From Hydnum rufescens UP504 (Eukaryota; Basidiomycota; Agaricomycetes; Cantharellales; Hydnaceae): a stretch of DNA of 64,000 bases. Below, piece by piece: positions 1-9,569 of the stretch. Made by a program: the position numbers and the translations under genes. The notes beneath the pieces are model-generated. The model made no database searches. It was not told where the DNA came from and worked only from the letters and a program-made list of their open reading frames with translations. Position 1 is the stretch's first letter, and every line of letters begins with the position of its first letter. The stretch lies in the NCBI GenBank assembly GCA_014904985.1, contig MU128934.1, forward strand, positions 153,055-217,054. Reading direction: 5' to 3'.

Positions 1-122
1 ATGGGAGAATCCAGTCTCTTTGTCGTCGGCTCACGAACAATCCTTTCATCTTTGAGAAAAAAAGATCCCCTACTATTATACACATTCCTTGAATGGTAGA
101 GAGAGAAATTACATCATTTTAT

Positions 123-886
123 CTACTGCGCGCCTCTGGGCAATTCCAAATCCCCGGGCCCAAAGCTTAGAGGCAGTAGTCCTTCCACAGTGGTCTGGAT
201 GATCTTGCCGGAACCATCTTCACGTCCGTCCGGGAATTCGTCTGTATAATCGGCGGGGACGAGGAGGATAGGCATGTCCAGGGGGCAGAATTCTCGGATA
301 ACTGGGGGCCGTGTGAACATAAATGGATGAATCCCCCTATAAACGGAGGAGAGTGTGAAAGACAGACATTGACGACAGATTCCACAAGGTGATATAGGTG
401 CCTTCACATCACTGGGAACAAATTTCTTCAGCGTCACACGAGAGTACTTGGAAAAATAACAAGTTACAGACGTGGTGACTGCCAGGGCGGCAAAGGACTT
501 GGTCCCCTCGCTCTGGTTTAAATAAGAGGGGATAGAAGGATCCAGCACGATTTAGAAACGTACGACAGCTTTCACCAATGCGGTCCTTTCAGCGCAGATC
601 GTCCCACCTCGAAAGAGGCGGGCCACAGCATCAGAAAATAACGACACCCTGTGGGGACAAACACATTACCATAGCTGGCGTTCTCGACATTGGCGCCTTT
701 GATAATTTCCCCAGATGCGCTTATCAGAGCCGCGCCTACGCGAAAATTGGAATAGGGACAATAAGCGCTTTCACGAGCTGATCGTGAACGCTTGAGTCCC
801 CCCAAAAAACATCATGATCAAGAATGTCCGGGACCTTGAAATGCACTTTGAATAATTCTCGCGCGGTCGTGGGGAGTGAGAGACAT
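123..886 (-). CDS. Cytidine deaminase, six exons
   Basis: Hydrolytic deaminase converting cytidine/deoxycytidine to uridine in cytosolic pyrimidine salvage. My splice model is exons 886..835, 777..670, 607..564, 512..472, 411..368 and 301..123, with GT-AG introns throughout, giving 155 residues; family members are usually 130-170. Visible hallmarks are [14 protein letters not shown] (substrate pocket), [18 protein letters not shown] with the Cys-Ala-Glu zinc/catalytic triad, and SPCGICRQ with the other two zinc cysteines. All three are split across exons and come into frame only after splicing, which supports the model. The start is the first ATG (886), giving [17 protein letters not shown], the usual leading helix. 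It is head-to-head with the DnaJ gene 250 bp away. No breaks seen; probably functional. Confidence 0.93.
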
Positions 887-1135
887 CGGATTGAACGGGG
901 TTTGCCGTTTTTCGAAGGCCAGAGAATAACACATTTGCTCGGTATATAAGTTTGCCTTGCTTACCAACACCTGGCACCTCGCTCCACTCCACGTTCATGC
1001 CCCAGAAGGAGACCAAGCAGTCTGCGAAGAAGAAGTGTGTTCCAAGTGTTGTCAAATTTTGACTGTGGCGGTCTCTAATCGGTGTGGAACCATAGTTCAG
1101 GTTCCGAAGCCAAGTCCCGAGAGAACAGAGCATCG
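887..1135. promoter_or_regulatory. Shared divergent promoter
   Basis: This 249-bp gap separates the start codons of two diverging genes and must hold both 5' UTRs and core promoters. A TATA-like TATATAA lies at 943-949, about 190 bp upstream of the DnaJ ATG. No heat-shock element of proper spacing was found. Confidence 0.5.
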
Positions 1136-3021
1136 ATGGAGGTCGATCCTGAAGAGTTTCCGAACGAAGAACAGACGACAGACACCCTGTCCTCTCTAGA
1201 GGAAGAAACTCCTGAAGAAAAGGTCGACCCAATCGTCGCGGCCGAGCTTGCGAAAGAGCTGGGCAATGCCAAGTTCAAGGTTAAGAAGTACGGCGAGGCT
1301 ATAGACCTCTACACGCAGGCTTTTGGTAAGCTCTTAGCTCGCATTTATTGGGGGTCTGGGGTCGTTTGTGACAAGAGTGACGTCTCCCTCGCCACAGGCT
1401 TGAATCCAAACGAAGCAAGCTACTTGACGAATCGGGCGGCATGTTACATGGCATTGAAGCGCTATAAGTCTGCTATCGAGGACTGCCAAAGCGCTGTCCA
1501 TCTACAGCGCGCGTCGCCGCAACCAAAGACTCTCCTTCGTTTAGCGCGGTGCCAATTCGCCCTCGGTCGTCCCTCCCAGTCCCTTGCTTCGATCCATAGC
1601 GTTCTGGCTGTAGACTCAGCCAATACAGACGCTATTTCTCTCCGGCAGAAAGTCAACGCCCTACAGAACCACCTCGACCGGCACCGGACGGCAGTAGAGT
1701 CGGGTGAGTGGATCTTGGCGCGCCTTGCCCTGGAAAACGCAGAGAAGATGATCGATGGATCCGTCCCCATTGAATGGAGGTGCTGGAAAATCGATATTGA
1801 GATTCGGCGGAAACGATGGGACGCTGCGACCAGTGCAGCGAGGTGCGTCTCCCACGCCATTTTAACGTGTCTTTCATTATGGATGTTTATTCGAGTGTGT
1901 TCTACCCAGTGACGCGTTGCGAGTGGATTCTAGCTCGCCCGAGGTGCTCACTGTGCGCGCGGTAGTGCTGTTCCTCACCAACCGGATACCTGACTGCATA
2001 AAGCATCTGCAATCCGCGCTTCGGTATGACCCTGAATATCCACGTGCTAGGACTCCTTCTCCGACGTGCCCGGGAGATTGAACGGCTAAAGGACGAGGGG
2101 AATGCTGCTTTTAAGGCTGGTCGGCACGCTGAAGCCGTTGTAAGATATACGGAGACATTGGAGGCCATTGGAGAGCGACCGGAGGAGGGAGAAGGGGGCC
2201 AGCTGCGTGCACTAATACTCTCCAACCGAGCAGCTGCGTTGCTCAAGGTGGGTTGATTAACACATATCCGTGGTTGGGGCCCTCATGTTTTCTTTTTTTT
2301 TTTGCTCTTTAGATCGAGAAGTATCAGGAGGCATTGATAGATACGAGCGCGTCCCTGAAGATTCACCCGTCGTACTATAAATCCATCCGGACTCGTGCGC
2401 GAATTCGGCTGGCGCTGGAGGAGTACGAGGAGGCTATCGAAGATTTCAAGAGCGCGCTCGAGTCGAGCGCGATCGAAGCCAGTACTGCGGAACAAAAGTC
2501 TATCGAGAAGGAGATTCGGTTGGCCGAGGTACAGCTTAAACGCAGTAAGACAAAGGACTACTACAAGATTCTTGGGTGCGTCTCTCATTTACTGTTACTG
2601 TCCCGGGGTTCGGTGTTGTGTCTGATGTGAGCGTCGTTTGGCCACTCAAAGAGTATCCAAGACGGCCTCTCAACCAGATATTAAAAAGGCCTATCGACGA
2701 GAATCGCTTATCCACCATCCAGATAAAGGGGGAGACGAGGAGAAATTTAAACTTGTTGTCGAGGCGCATGCTGTACTGTCGGACCCGGCCCGGAGGGAGC
2801 GCTACGACTCTGGGGCGGATGAAGATGGGCAGACGGAGTCTGGCGGAATGGGTGGCGGTGGTCCGGGTGGCGGAGTCGACCTGTCTGACCTGTTTGGTAT
2901 GGGCGGTGGGTTCGGAGGATTCCCTGGTGGAAGCCCGTTTGGCGGCGGGGGTGGAGGAGGGGGATTCCCCGGGGGCGGACGAGGCGGAGGTGGTCACTAC
3001 CACAATCCGTACGGCTTTTAG
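1136..3021 (+). CDS. TPR-DnaJ co-chaperone (DNAJC7-like), one apparent frameshift
   Basis: Cytosolic Hsp70/Hsp90 co-chaperone: TPR repeats bind chaperone C-terminal tails and the J domain stimulates Hsp70 ATPase. Exons: 1136..1325, 1398..1842, 1910..2247, 2313..2575, 2652..3021. The N-terminal half shows TPR signatures ([65 protein letters not shown]). The J domain starts at [14 protein letters not shown], spans an intron and contains HHPDKGG, i.e. the essential HPD. A Gly/Phe-rich tail follows. ATG 1136 is chosen because upstream in-frame sequence has only a GTG. In exon 3 the frame shifts by one base between 2001 and 2080, probably near 2050: one frame carries [12 protein letters not shown], the next carries [18 protein letters not shown] real indel or an assembly error would both fit; no intron of suitable length and phase solves it. 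Confidence 0.88.
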
Positions 3022-3623
3022 AAGCATTTGCAGGTTTTATCTTTTGCTTGGCCTTAATAGTAGTGAAGAAACATTCGCATTTTTTTCTTCTTTACTTTAC
3101 AGTACTGCTTGCTGTACCTTAGTCGCGGGAAGGACATACTTTACTCATTTGCCAGTAGTCTGTAATTCTCTCACGGGATGCCGGCTAAAAGGGGGATCAT
3201 AATGGGGAGAGCTGCCACCGCGCGGAGTCCTGCAATGGTACATCCCAAGGCCGACAAGGATGTTCATATATGCTAGGACGACACCCTAGCAGCCTGCGTG
3301 CTGTGCGGCTCACAGGCCGACTCAGGCGTGTGCGTGTGGACTCATTCCAGAGAGAGAGAGGGAGAAACACCCCTACCGCACTCACTTCACTCATACCGTG
3401 CACTCGATAAGCTTTCGAAGAAGGAACGATTACCATTGAAAAGCAGCAAACACACGAAGGGGACGAAAGGGAGGAGGGGGGGTTTCAATTTGAAACGGAA
3501 GAGAAGAAAAAGAGAAGAACAACGTGGCGATTCTCCGGCCCGTCTACACACATCCCATGAGCACGCGTGGGGGGCCCCTGTTGCGTCACTTTGTTATTTT
3601 TCTTGCGCCTCGGGGAGCGAAAA
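3022..3623. other. Intergenic, no gene seen
   Basis: Holds the 3' flank of the DnaJ gene and, because the next gene is on the other strand, the convergent 3' flank of the secreted-protein gene. It has a short GA-rich run near 3350 and purine-rich sequence near 3480-3520, with no convincing coding or RNA signal. Confidence 0.6.
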
Positions 3624-4522
3624 TTATAGGCCGCAGGCGAGGAGGGTCGCGACGAATTTGAGGAGGACTAGTAGGTCGTAGCCAATGCTGACAAGACTGG
3701 TGGGGGAACACCAGATAAGTAGTATGCGTGCAATTAGGGGAAGCTCTACATCACGTACAGGGAAGCGACAAGTCCGAGGAGACTCGGGATCAATCCGTGG
3801 CAAGAAGAGACAAGGCGTGCCAGGTGTACGTCGAGTGCGAGGACAAGCTTGATGAGGATTGCCCCGCCATACTTGCCACATGCACCGGCAATAGACTGTA
3901 GAGGAAGACAGGGGGGATGAAAAGGTGCCCAAAGCGAATATACTGGAAGATGCCACGTACGACAATAATGGCGACAAGGACCTCGACGATGGCTCCCACG
4001 TTCAGTAAGGGTCCATCGATTTTGAGGTCGACAATGAGTCCGATGGCGACTTCAATCGCAGCAATAATGCCATTGCACGCTTCGGTGGGATCATGATTTC
4101 CATCTGGGAGGCGATGAGGATCCCAATCCCATCAGCCCATCAGTAAGCGGAAGTGAAGTCGAAAAACGAACCGAACGAGGGGATAAACACCTCCACGTCT
4201 ACCTGGAGCTTGAGAAGAATATCCAGGACATCATGGTCGCATCCTTAAGTCGGATGAGTAAACAAGGTGACGTAGATGCGGAAGATGAACACACCACAAT
4301 GCTGGTCTGCATAGGGAACCAAGTTTCTCGAAGCGCCGACGATGGGAGGCAGAATAGAGGTGGGGGCGATCGCGCCGACAGCGGGAGGCAGAGAGGTGGG
4401 GTGATCGCGCCGACAGCGGGAGGAAGAATAGAGAGGGTTGGAAAGATTGGGCCCGCAAAGACGGAGAGTCCAAAGGAGACGAGAAGAAGGAAAAACAGAG
4501 AAAGAGCGCGAGTTGGAATCAT
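3624..4522 (-). CDS. Small secreted helical Cys-containing protein
   Basis: Uncharacterised. The first ATG (4522) opens a clear signal peptide, MIPTRALSLFFLLLVSFG with cleavage plausible after VFA. Later exons join cleanly in phase: 4243..4172, 4103..3961, 3895..3759 and 3687..3624, preceded by an exon ending at 4295. They encode hydrophobic amphipathic helices with single cysteines (HCGCDHDVLDILLKL, ACNGIIAAIEVAIGLIVDL, IAGACGKYGGAILIKL, LVSSCHGLIPSLLGL) and end at TLLACGL. This alternation of Cys-tagged helices is a pattern I associate with a secreted basidiomycete family of unknown function. The join of the signal-peptide exon to the exon ending at 4295 is uncertain because it crosses a short tandem repeat (about 4335-4430). 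Could be an effector-like or cell-wall protein; function not inferred. Confidence 0.62.
4335..4430. repeat. Short tandem repeat in secreted-protein gene
   Basis: About two to three copies of a roughly 33-bp unit containing GCGATCGCGCCGACAGCG and GGGAGGCAGA(A/G) blocks. It lies in the N-terminal coding or intron region of the secreted-protein gene and clouds the first splice junction. Confidence 0.6.
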
Positions 4523-4559
4523 GGCCTTGGCTAGACGAGTGGTGACTGCGCGAGGCAAA

Positions 4560-7130
4560 CGAGAGGGAATTTATCTGAGGGAATTTTCTGCCATTGTCAA
4601 GGCCCATATATACCCAAGCCCGGTGGACTCGTGACGGATGCGGTGGAGAGAAGGAGACGGAAATGGCAAAGCGTGGCAAACCAATGGTGTCGCATACCGC
4701 ATTTACGCGGTGTAGAGACTCCGGGCGGGCGATCGGCGTGCACAGGACCAGGGGGATTGCTGGAACAGAGAATGCAGCGTCAGGATACGCGTTATCCTGC
4801 TTTCTTTAGATGCACAACTATTATAGACGTGTGAACGAAGCGTTGCAGGGTAGATTGCATAACATTTCGAGTGGGCTGCATTCCAAATCAAGGCACCAGT
4901 GCCGAAACAAGGCGCGAAGATCGGGTTATCCCTCAGGCCTACTATCCACAGTGAGAGTCTGGGTTGCCCAGAAGAGCGATTGAGGGAACGGGTTATTCCG
5001 AAGGCGAAAACGCCAAGTTGAACTACTTCGCTTATCCTTTGGTCCATGACATGAGATGACAAAATCCGTTACTTCTTTGCAGGGTAGATTGAACATCCGT
5101 AAATCCGAGTGCCGATTGGGAGGTAATATACTAGTAATATGCACTACTTTATATGCCTCCAAAATGGGGAAGCACTATTGGTACTGACTATACTTATGAC
5201 TGTAGTCATGGTGATTCAGTGGATTCTGCTGCTCATACAGGCACGACGGGGGCCTAGAGCCCCACATCCCCAAAGGAATTTTGGAGGACTACTCGTACCA
5301 CACAGATTTCAAGCTCGCCTAATTCTCGTCGACCGAGAATAAAGTATGAGAATAAGGCCACCCACTGTCTCCTCGCAACCAGCACAATTCATGAATCATT
5401 CCCTGAAGAGTCATTCGCATCCAGTCTGTCTCTCTATTCTCGGTGGAACACTGGTGGAACTCGGCAGCACCCTCGCCGGGCCACATGCTCGTCCTTGGAG
5501 ACAACGTGCGTTCGCAGCGTGGATGCCCAACCGAAGTGCATAGCCACTTTATTACGCATCCTTTCCTCAGGCATTCATCCAGGACGGTGTGCTTTGCCAA
5601 AATTCTCCGGCCAGTGGCTACAGAATTAGGCGAGTCAATTCCCCGAAGATCTCAACGGTTATCTCGTTTCATGGGCCATCAGCCCCGCGGCTGCTCGGTC
5701 TCTGCCCAGCGCCGAGTCGAGTCGACTTGGTTTCAACTCGTTCCCCTCCCCGTCGTGGAATGGCGACTGACAGTGCCAATTATTTAATATTGCCCAGTAA
5801 TGGTCGACGACTGCTATCTACCGCGTTCGTGCCGGAATCAGACATTCCGGCTTGGTAGGAGCCTTAGGGGTTACCCTCCCCTCCATTCTGCGATCCTCAT
5901 CCATCTATTTCTCCGATAGATAACTGAGACCAGAATTGGACCAGGCCACAACACCTGTTGTGGTCCAGAACTTACCCACTCGAGCTCTACCCTTAACATC
6001 AACGTCTACTGGGTGATCCTATGCACGGGGACATACGTTATTGTGTACCTCATGAGATGAACACGTACGCCAAGACGTCAGGCCGATGCACATGGAACTA
6101 GGGAACATTGTTCATCAATATGAAAATGATTGGAGTATTGTGTGCGAGTTATACACCACATGCAGACTGACCAATAGGACGGGCCCCAAGGGCGGTGCGT
6201 TGTGCCACTGTCAATCCCTCCTTTCAGCCCTGCCTCTTGCCGCTTATATTCGCGAATCCGGTTTTTATCCGAGTGTATCTGTTGCGGCCTGGCAACAAGG
6301 ACAAGCCAGAATCGGAGAGTGCAACTTGGGGCCCCCATACTTGTTACACGAACACAGGTTACACAAGTGTGGCTAATCAGGATCCCAGACGTTTTCATGT
6401 TGGCGAAAGACTGACAGTGAGATCCCGCATTTGGGTGGGATTAAAGCCCTTTGAAGGGTCTTGTCCCGTTTCGGAACCGCGTTATTGAAACCCGGAGTGA
6501 ATCACTCTTTGAGTCTTTGTGCCGAGCCAGACATAAATAGGTCGAGTGCGGTTCACCAGAGTCCTCATCGCAAGAAGAGTGCCAGTCGTTAGCCTGGCAT
6601 CCATGGCACGCAAGCAGGATTCCCACTCCCTCCACACTCTCGCTCTCCAACTAATTATTAATTCCCCATTTGTTCCGGATGCACAGGGCAGATGGACATT
6701 TTCACTCACGCGTGCCTCAATGAGTTCACTAGACGACTAGTACTGTTGAAGAAGTTGAAGGGAAGGAAAAAGCCGATGTGATCATTCACATACAGTATAG
6801 TTTTCAAGTGAGCAGTTGCGGTTGTCGAGACCGGACGTGTTTTCAAATAGGGAGATTACGTACTGTAAGGCTAATTTGCCTAGAGAATCTGCAAAGGTAA
6901 ACATGGGCCTGCTTGCTTCTGGTGAGCCTGGGTGGCTATTTTGCACGGAAAATGTCCTGAGCGATGTCCTTGATGCTGGAATCATGATTCCAAGTTGATT
7001 TGGGCCTCAAAGCTGCTGGAATTAATTTGAAGCTAACTTAATTTTGGAATTGTGACCGTATGGCGCCACGATGTGTTTCAGTTCCTACCTACCAGCTCTC
7101 TGTCCTTCACACCCTCTCTATTGTCCCACC
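4560..7130. other. Gene-poor stretch, about 2.5 kb
   Basis: I see no reading frame with protein-like composition, splice continuity or domain motif on either strand, and no tRNA. It is not CpG-depleted like the transposon block further right. A small hairpin (CACAAC-ACCT-GTTGTG) occurs near 5948-5963. The last 100-200 bp should hold the promoter of the lyase-like gene. Confidence 0.55.
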
Positions 7131-8912
7131 ATGGCCACTCTTTTGCTCCTAATCACAACATATATCGCTACCGTTTCCGCTATCACAAGCTACGCAAACG
7201 AATTCATCGATCCTCAATTCCTCCTTAATTCTTCTGCTTGGACTGCCCAGACACCCAATGCTCGTGAGAGCATCCCGCCAGGCGCGGACTTCCTGACATC
7301 TCAGGGTCCATGGGGTGCGTTTCTTTCCCCCTATTTATCCGTCTGTGGCTTGAAGACGCGTACAGCTGTCACGAACAAGACCATCCTCCCACCTTCCAAG
7401 GACTTGAAAGACTATCTCAGTTGGCCTCCTTATGCGTGGCCAGACTGCAGCAAAGCTGGGAACACTACAGTACTCACAGACCAGGAAATATGGGTACGGT
7501 GCAAATATGGTGCGCAATGCGTCCCTTAGATTTGTTCTTCCCTCCCAACGATGTCGTATAGTCACCAGGGACGGACAGTTCAACCCCGACCAACATCTCG
7601 TTAATAATACTGGGGCCTTCTCTGCCATGTCCGACGCCATCTTCTACAACACTATCGCCTGGCGCCTCACGGGCTTTTCAAATTATTCTGCCAGTGTGGC
7701 CTGTCTTATCAACACGTGGTTCATCGACCCAGCCACCTCCATGAATCCAAACTGTGTGTGTGGTTCTGTACATGTTGGAGACCACCCGCCCTTCCTGAAT
7801 GTCTCTCTCGTGTTCTGGTCCGTGTAGTGAACTATGCCCAGCTCCTTCGAGGGCCAGGAGTGCAGGCCGGCCAGCATACAGGGGTGCTCGACCTCAAATG
7901 CATGGCCAAGATTGCCTCCGCCGTGCTTACCCTCCGACTTGGCGCAAGTCCTGAGTGGACCGCTCAGATAGACCAAGGCTTCACTCAATGGGTCCGCCAA
8001 TACATTGTGTGGATGACGAACAGCACTCTTGCATATCAAGAGAGGACTACTGTGAAGTGCGTACCGCGACTAATTCGTAGGAATGCCCTCCGACGTGATG
8101 GGTTTCCTGACTTTCGTTTGCATGGGGTGCTTCGCAGTAATCACGGCAGCTTCTTCCACAACCAGCTTGCTTCCTTGTATCTCATTGTTAACGACACGAC
8201 AAATGCGAGGAATACGGTGCAAGAGTTCTTCTCTAGTCTCTACCAGAACCAGATAGACGCCAACGGAGAACAAGTAAATGCCTTGCCATTTCCCTGCATT
8301 TTTTTGCCCGTTCCTACCTTTTCCATTTCATCTAGCCGCTTGAAGCGTCTCGCACGCGGTAAGTTGGCATTCACTAGTGCATTCATCTTCGCGGGACGTG
8401 ATATCTGAATGAGCCTGGCTTCGCCTTCACAGCCCCTTTCATTACAGAGCTTATAATCTCGCCGCTGTAATCGTACGCCCAGTCCACTCCCCACACTTTA
8501 GCATGCCTGTCCTAACAATCGCATATTACCAGACCAATGCAAAGATAGGGCAATACGTCGGGTTCAACGCGTGGAACCTCACTACCAAGCAGGGCGGCAC
8601 GATCCAGAAGGCCACTGACTACGCGATGACGAAAAACGCATCGACATCTGGAGAGCCTGGAGCCGCTCCGGAGCTCTTCCCAGTCGTGGCTGCGGTTGCG
8701 GCTGTGTATGGAGATCCTAGTGGGAAATACAAGCAATACCTCGAGAAGTGCGTCATGGTCACTTGGGCCAGTCTTCCTTCTGATGATGATCTTCTTTACC
8801 CGGTGGGTCTGTCAGCGCGTCCTCGTATGAACCGTTCTTCTTTTGGTACCAACTTGGGGGGCAAGATTCGCCGTGTCAGACTCGGCTGGGGTCCTTGTAT
8901 TCATTGTGCTGA
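7131..8912 (+). CDS. Alginate-lyase-like secreted enzyme, nine exons
   Basis: Probable secreted polysaccharide-active enzyme of the alginate lyase domain superfamily; the real substrate in fungi is unknown. The start ATG (7131) sits in CCACCATGG and opens a signal peptide, MATLLLLITTYIATVSA. Exons: 7131..7314, 7366..7509, 7562..7753, 7828..8056, 8138..8273, 8336..8358, 8433..8472, 8533..8747, 8816..8912. All junctions are GT-AG and in phase, giving 419 residues, normal for the family. Family blocks seen after splicing: TKTILPPS-like AVTNKTILPPSKD followed by YLSWPPYAWPDC, VTRDGQFNPD, LNYAQLLRGPGVQ, HTGVLDLKCMAKI, NNHGSFFHNQLASL (the NNHG/H block likely lies in the active site), YRAYNLAAVITNAKIGQYVG, and the C-terminal YEPFFFWYQ. 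A 23-nt micro-exon (8336..8358) is required. No breaks seen. Confidence 0.88.
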
Positions 8913-9188
8913 GATGAACTTTCATTGTAAGACAGGGAAGGGAATTTGGAGCAAGTGCCAGCGCCTGTACCGACACCAGTACCCAATTCCTCTACTAGCG
9001 GAGGAGGGAGATTGATTACATGGTCGTGTCAACCCTTTGCAGATCGCCTATTTGGATGCTATGTATGCTGCGCGACTCACTTTGTGTAAGGGCATACATG
9101 TCCCATTATTCTTGCAGAGAGGAGGCATAGATGAATTGGTATGAAAATAATAAGAAAGAGGGCGACGGTGCCTTCGCATTCAAAAGTG
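8913..9188. other. Intergenic between lyase-like gene and tRNA
   Basis: 3' flank of the lyase-like gene. On the minus strand a T4 run (AAAA at 9182-9185 on plus) directly follows the tRNA and suits RNA polymerase III termination. Confidence 0.6.
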
Positions 9189-9272
9189 TGGTCCTTACAG
9201 GGGTCGAACCTGTGACCTTGGCGTGCATAATTCATATTAGCACCACGCTCTAACCAACTGAGCTAAAAGACC
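9189..9272 (-). tRNA. tRNA-Ile (anticodon AAT), with a short intron
   Basis: Read on the minus strand from 9272: acceptor stem GGTCTTT pairs with AAGGACC plus discriminator A at 9189; D arm AGCTCAGTTGGTTAGAGC; anticodon stem TGGTG/CGCCA; loop CTAATAA once a 10-nt intron (TGAATTATGC) after position 37 is removed; T arm with GGTTCGACCCC. A-box and B-box promoters are intact and a T4 terminator follows. The anticodon AAT reads isoleucine ATT/ATC codons after A-to-I editing. Confidence 0.93.
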
Positions 9273-9569
9273 GCCTTGCTTTGCGAGCTCGGCCGCAGCA
9301 ATCCTATTCGGCACATGCACAATCGCAATCGCAATGAATTAGCCCGACGACGACGATCGATTTGCAATAGAATTAATTTCGGCTTTTGAATTTTGAATTT
9401 CCATCTTCTATTTCTGTTATCTATTTCCACTTACAACTAGCGAGACCTGGCCAGAAATAACCACCCCTTGACTGTAGGAGTGCCCACGTAGGTGCTAATT
9501 GATCGCACTACCGCCTATCATCTTTAAACGTCTAGGCAGTCCATCAGTTACAACGCTCTCTCGAAAATC
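9273..9569. other. Intergenic before the NLR gene
   Basis: AT-rich 5' flank with TTTTGAATTTTGAATTT near 9383-9400. It contains the upstream regions of the tRNA and of the NLR gene; no coding signal. Confidence 0.5.

Noticed and set aside
887..1135. Heat-shock element in the DnaJ promoter
   Set aside because: TTCGAA and AGAGAA occur near 911-925 but without the nGAAnnTTCn spacing.
2025..2053. A micro-intron GTATG...GCTAG to explain the frame change in the DnaJ gene
   Set aside because: Its length (27 nt) is too short for splicing and is a multiple of three, so it would not restore the frame.
4703..6709. Several frames of 70-120 codons on both strands
   Set aside because: None has protein-like composition, a signal peptide, domain motifs or splice continuity.
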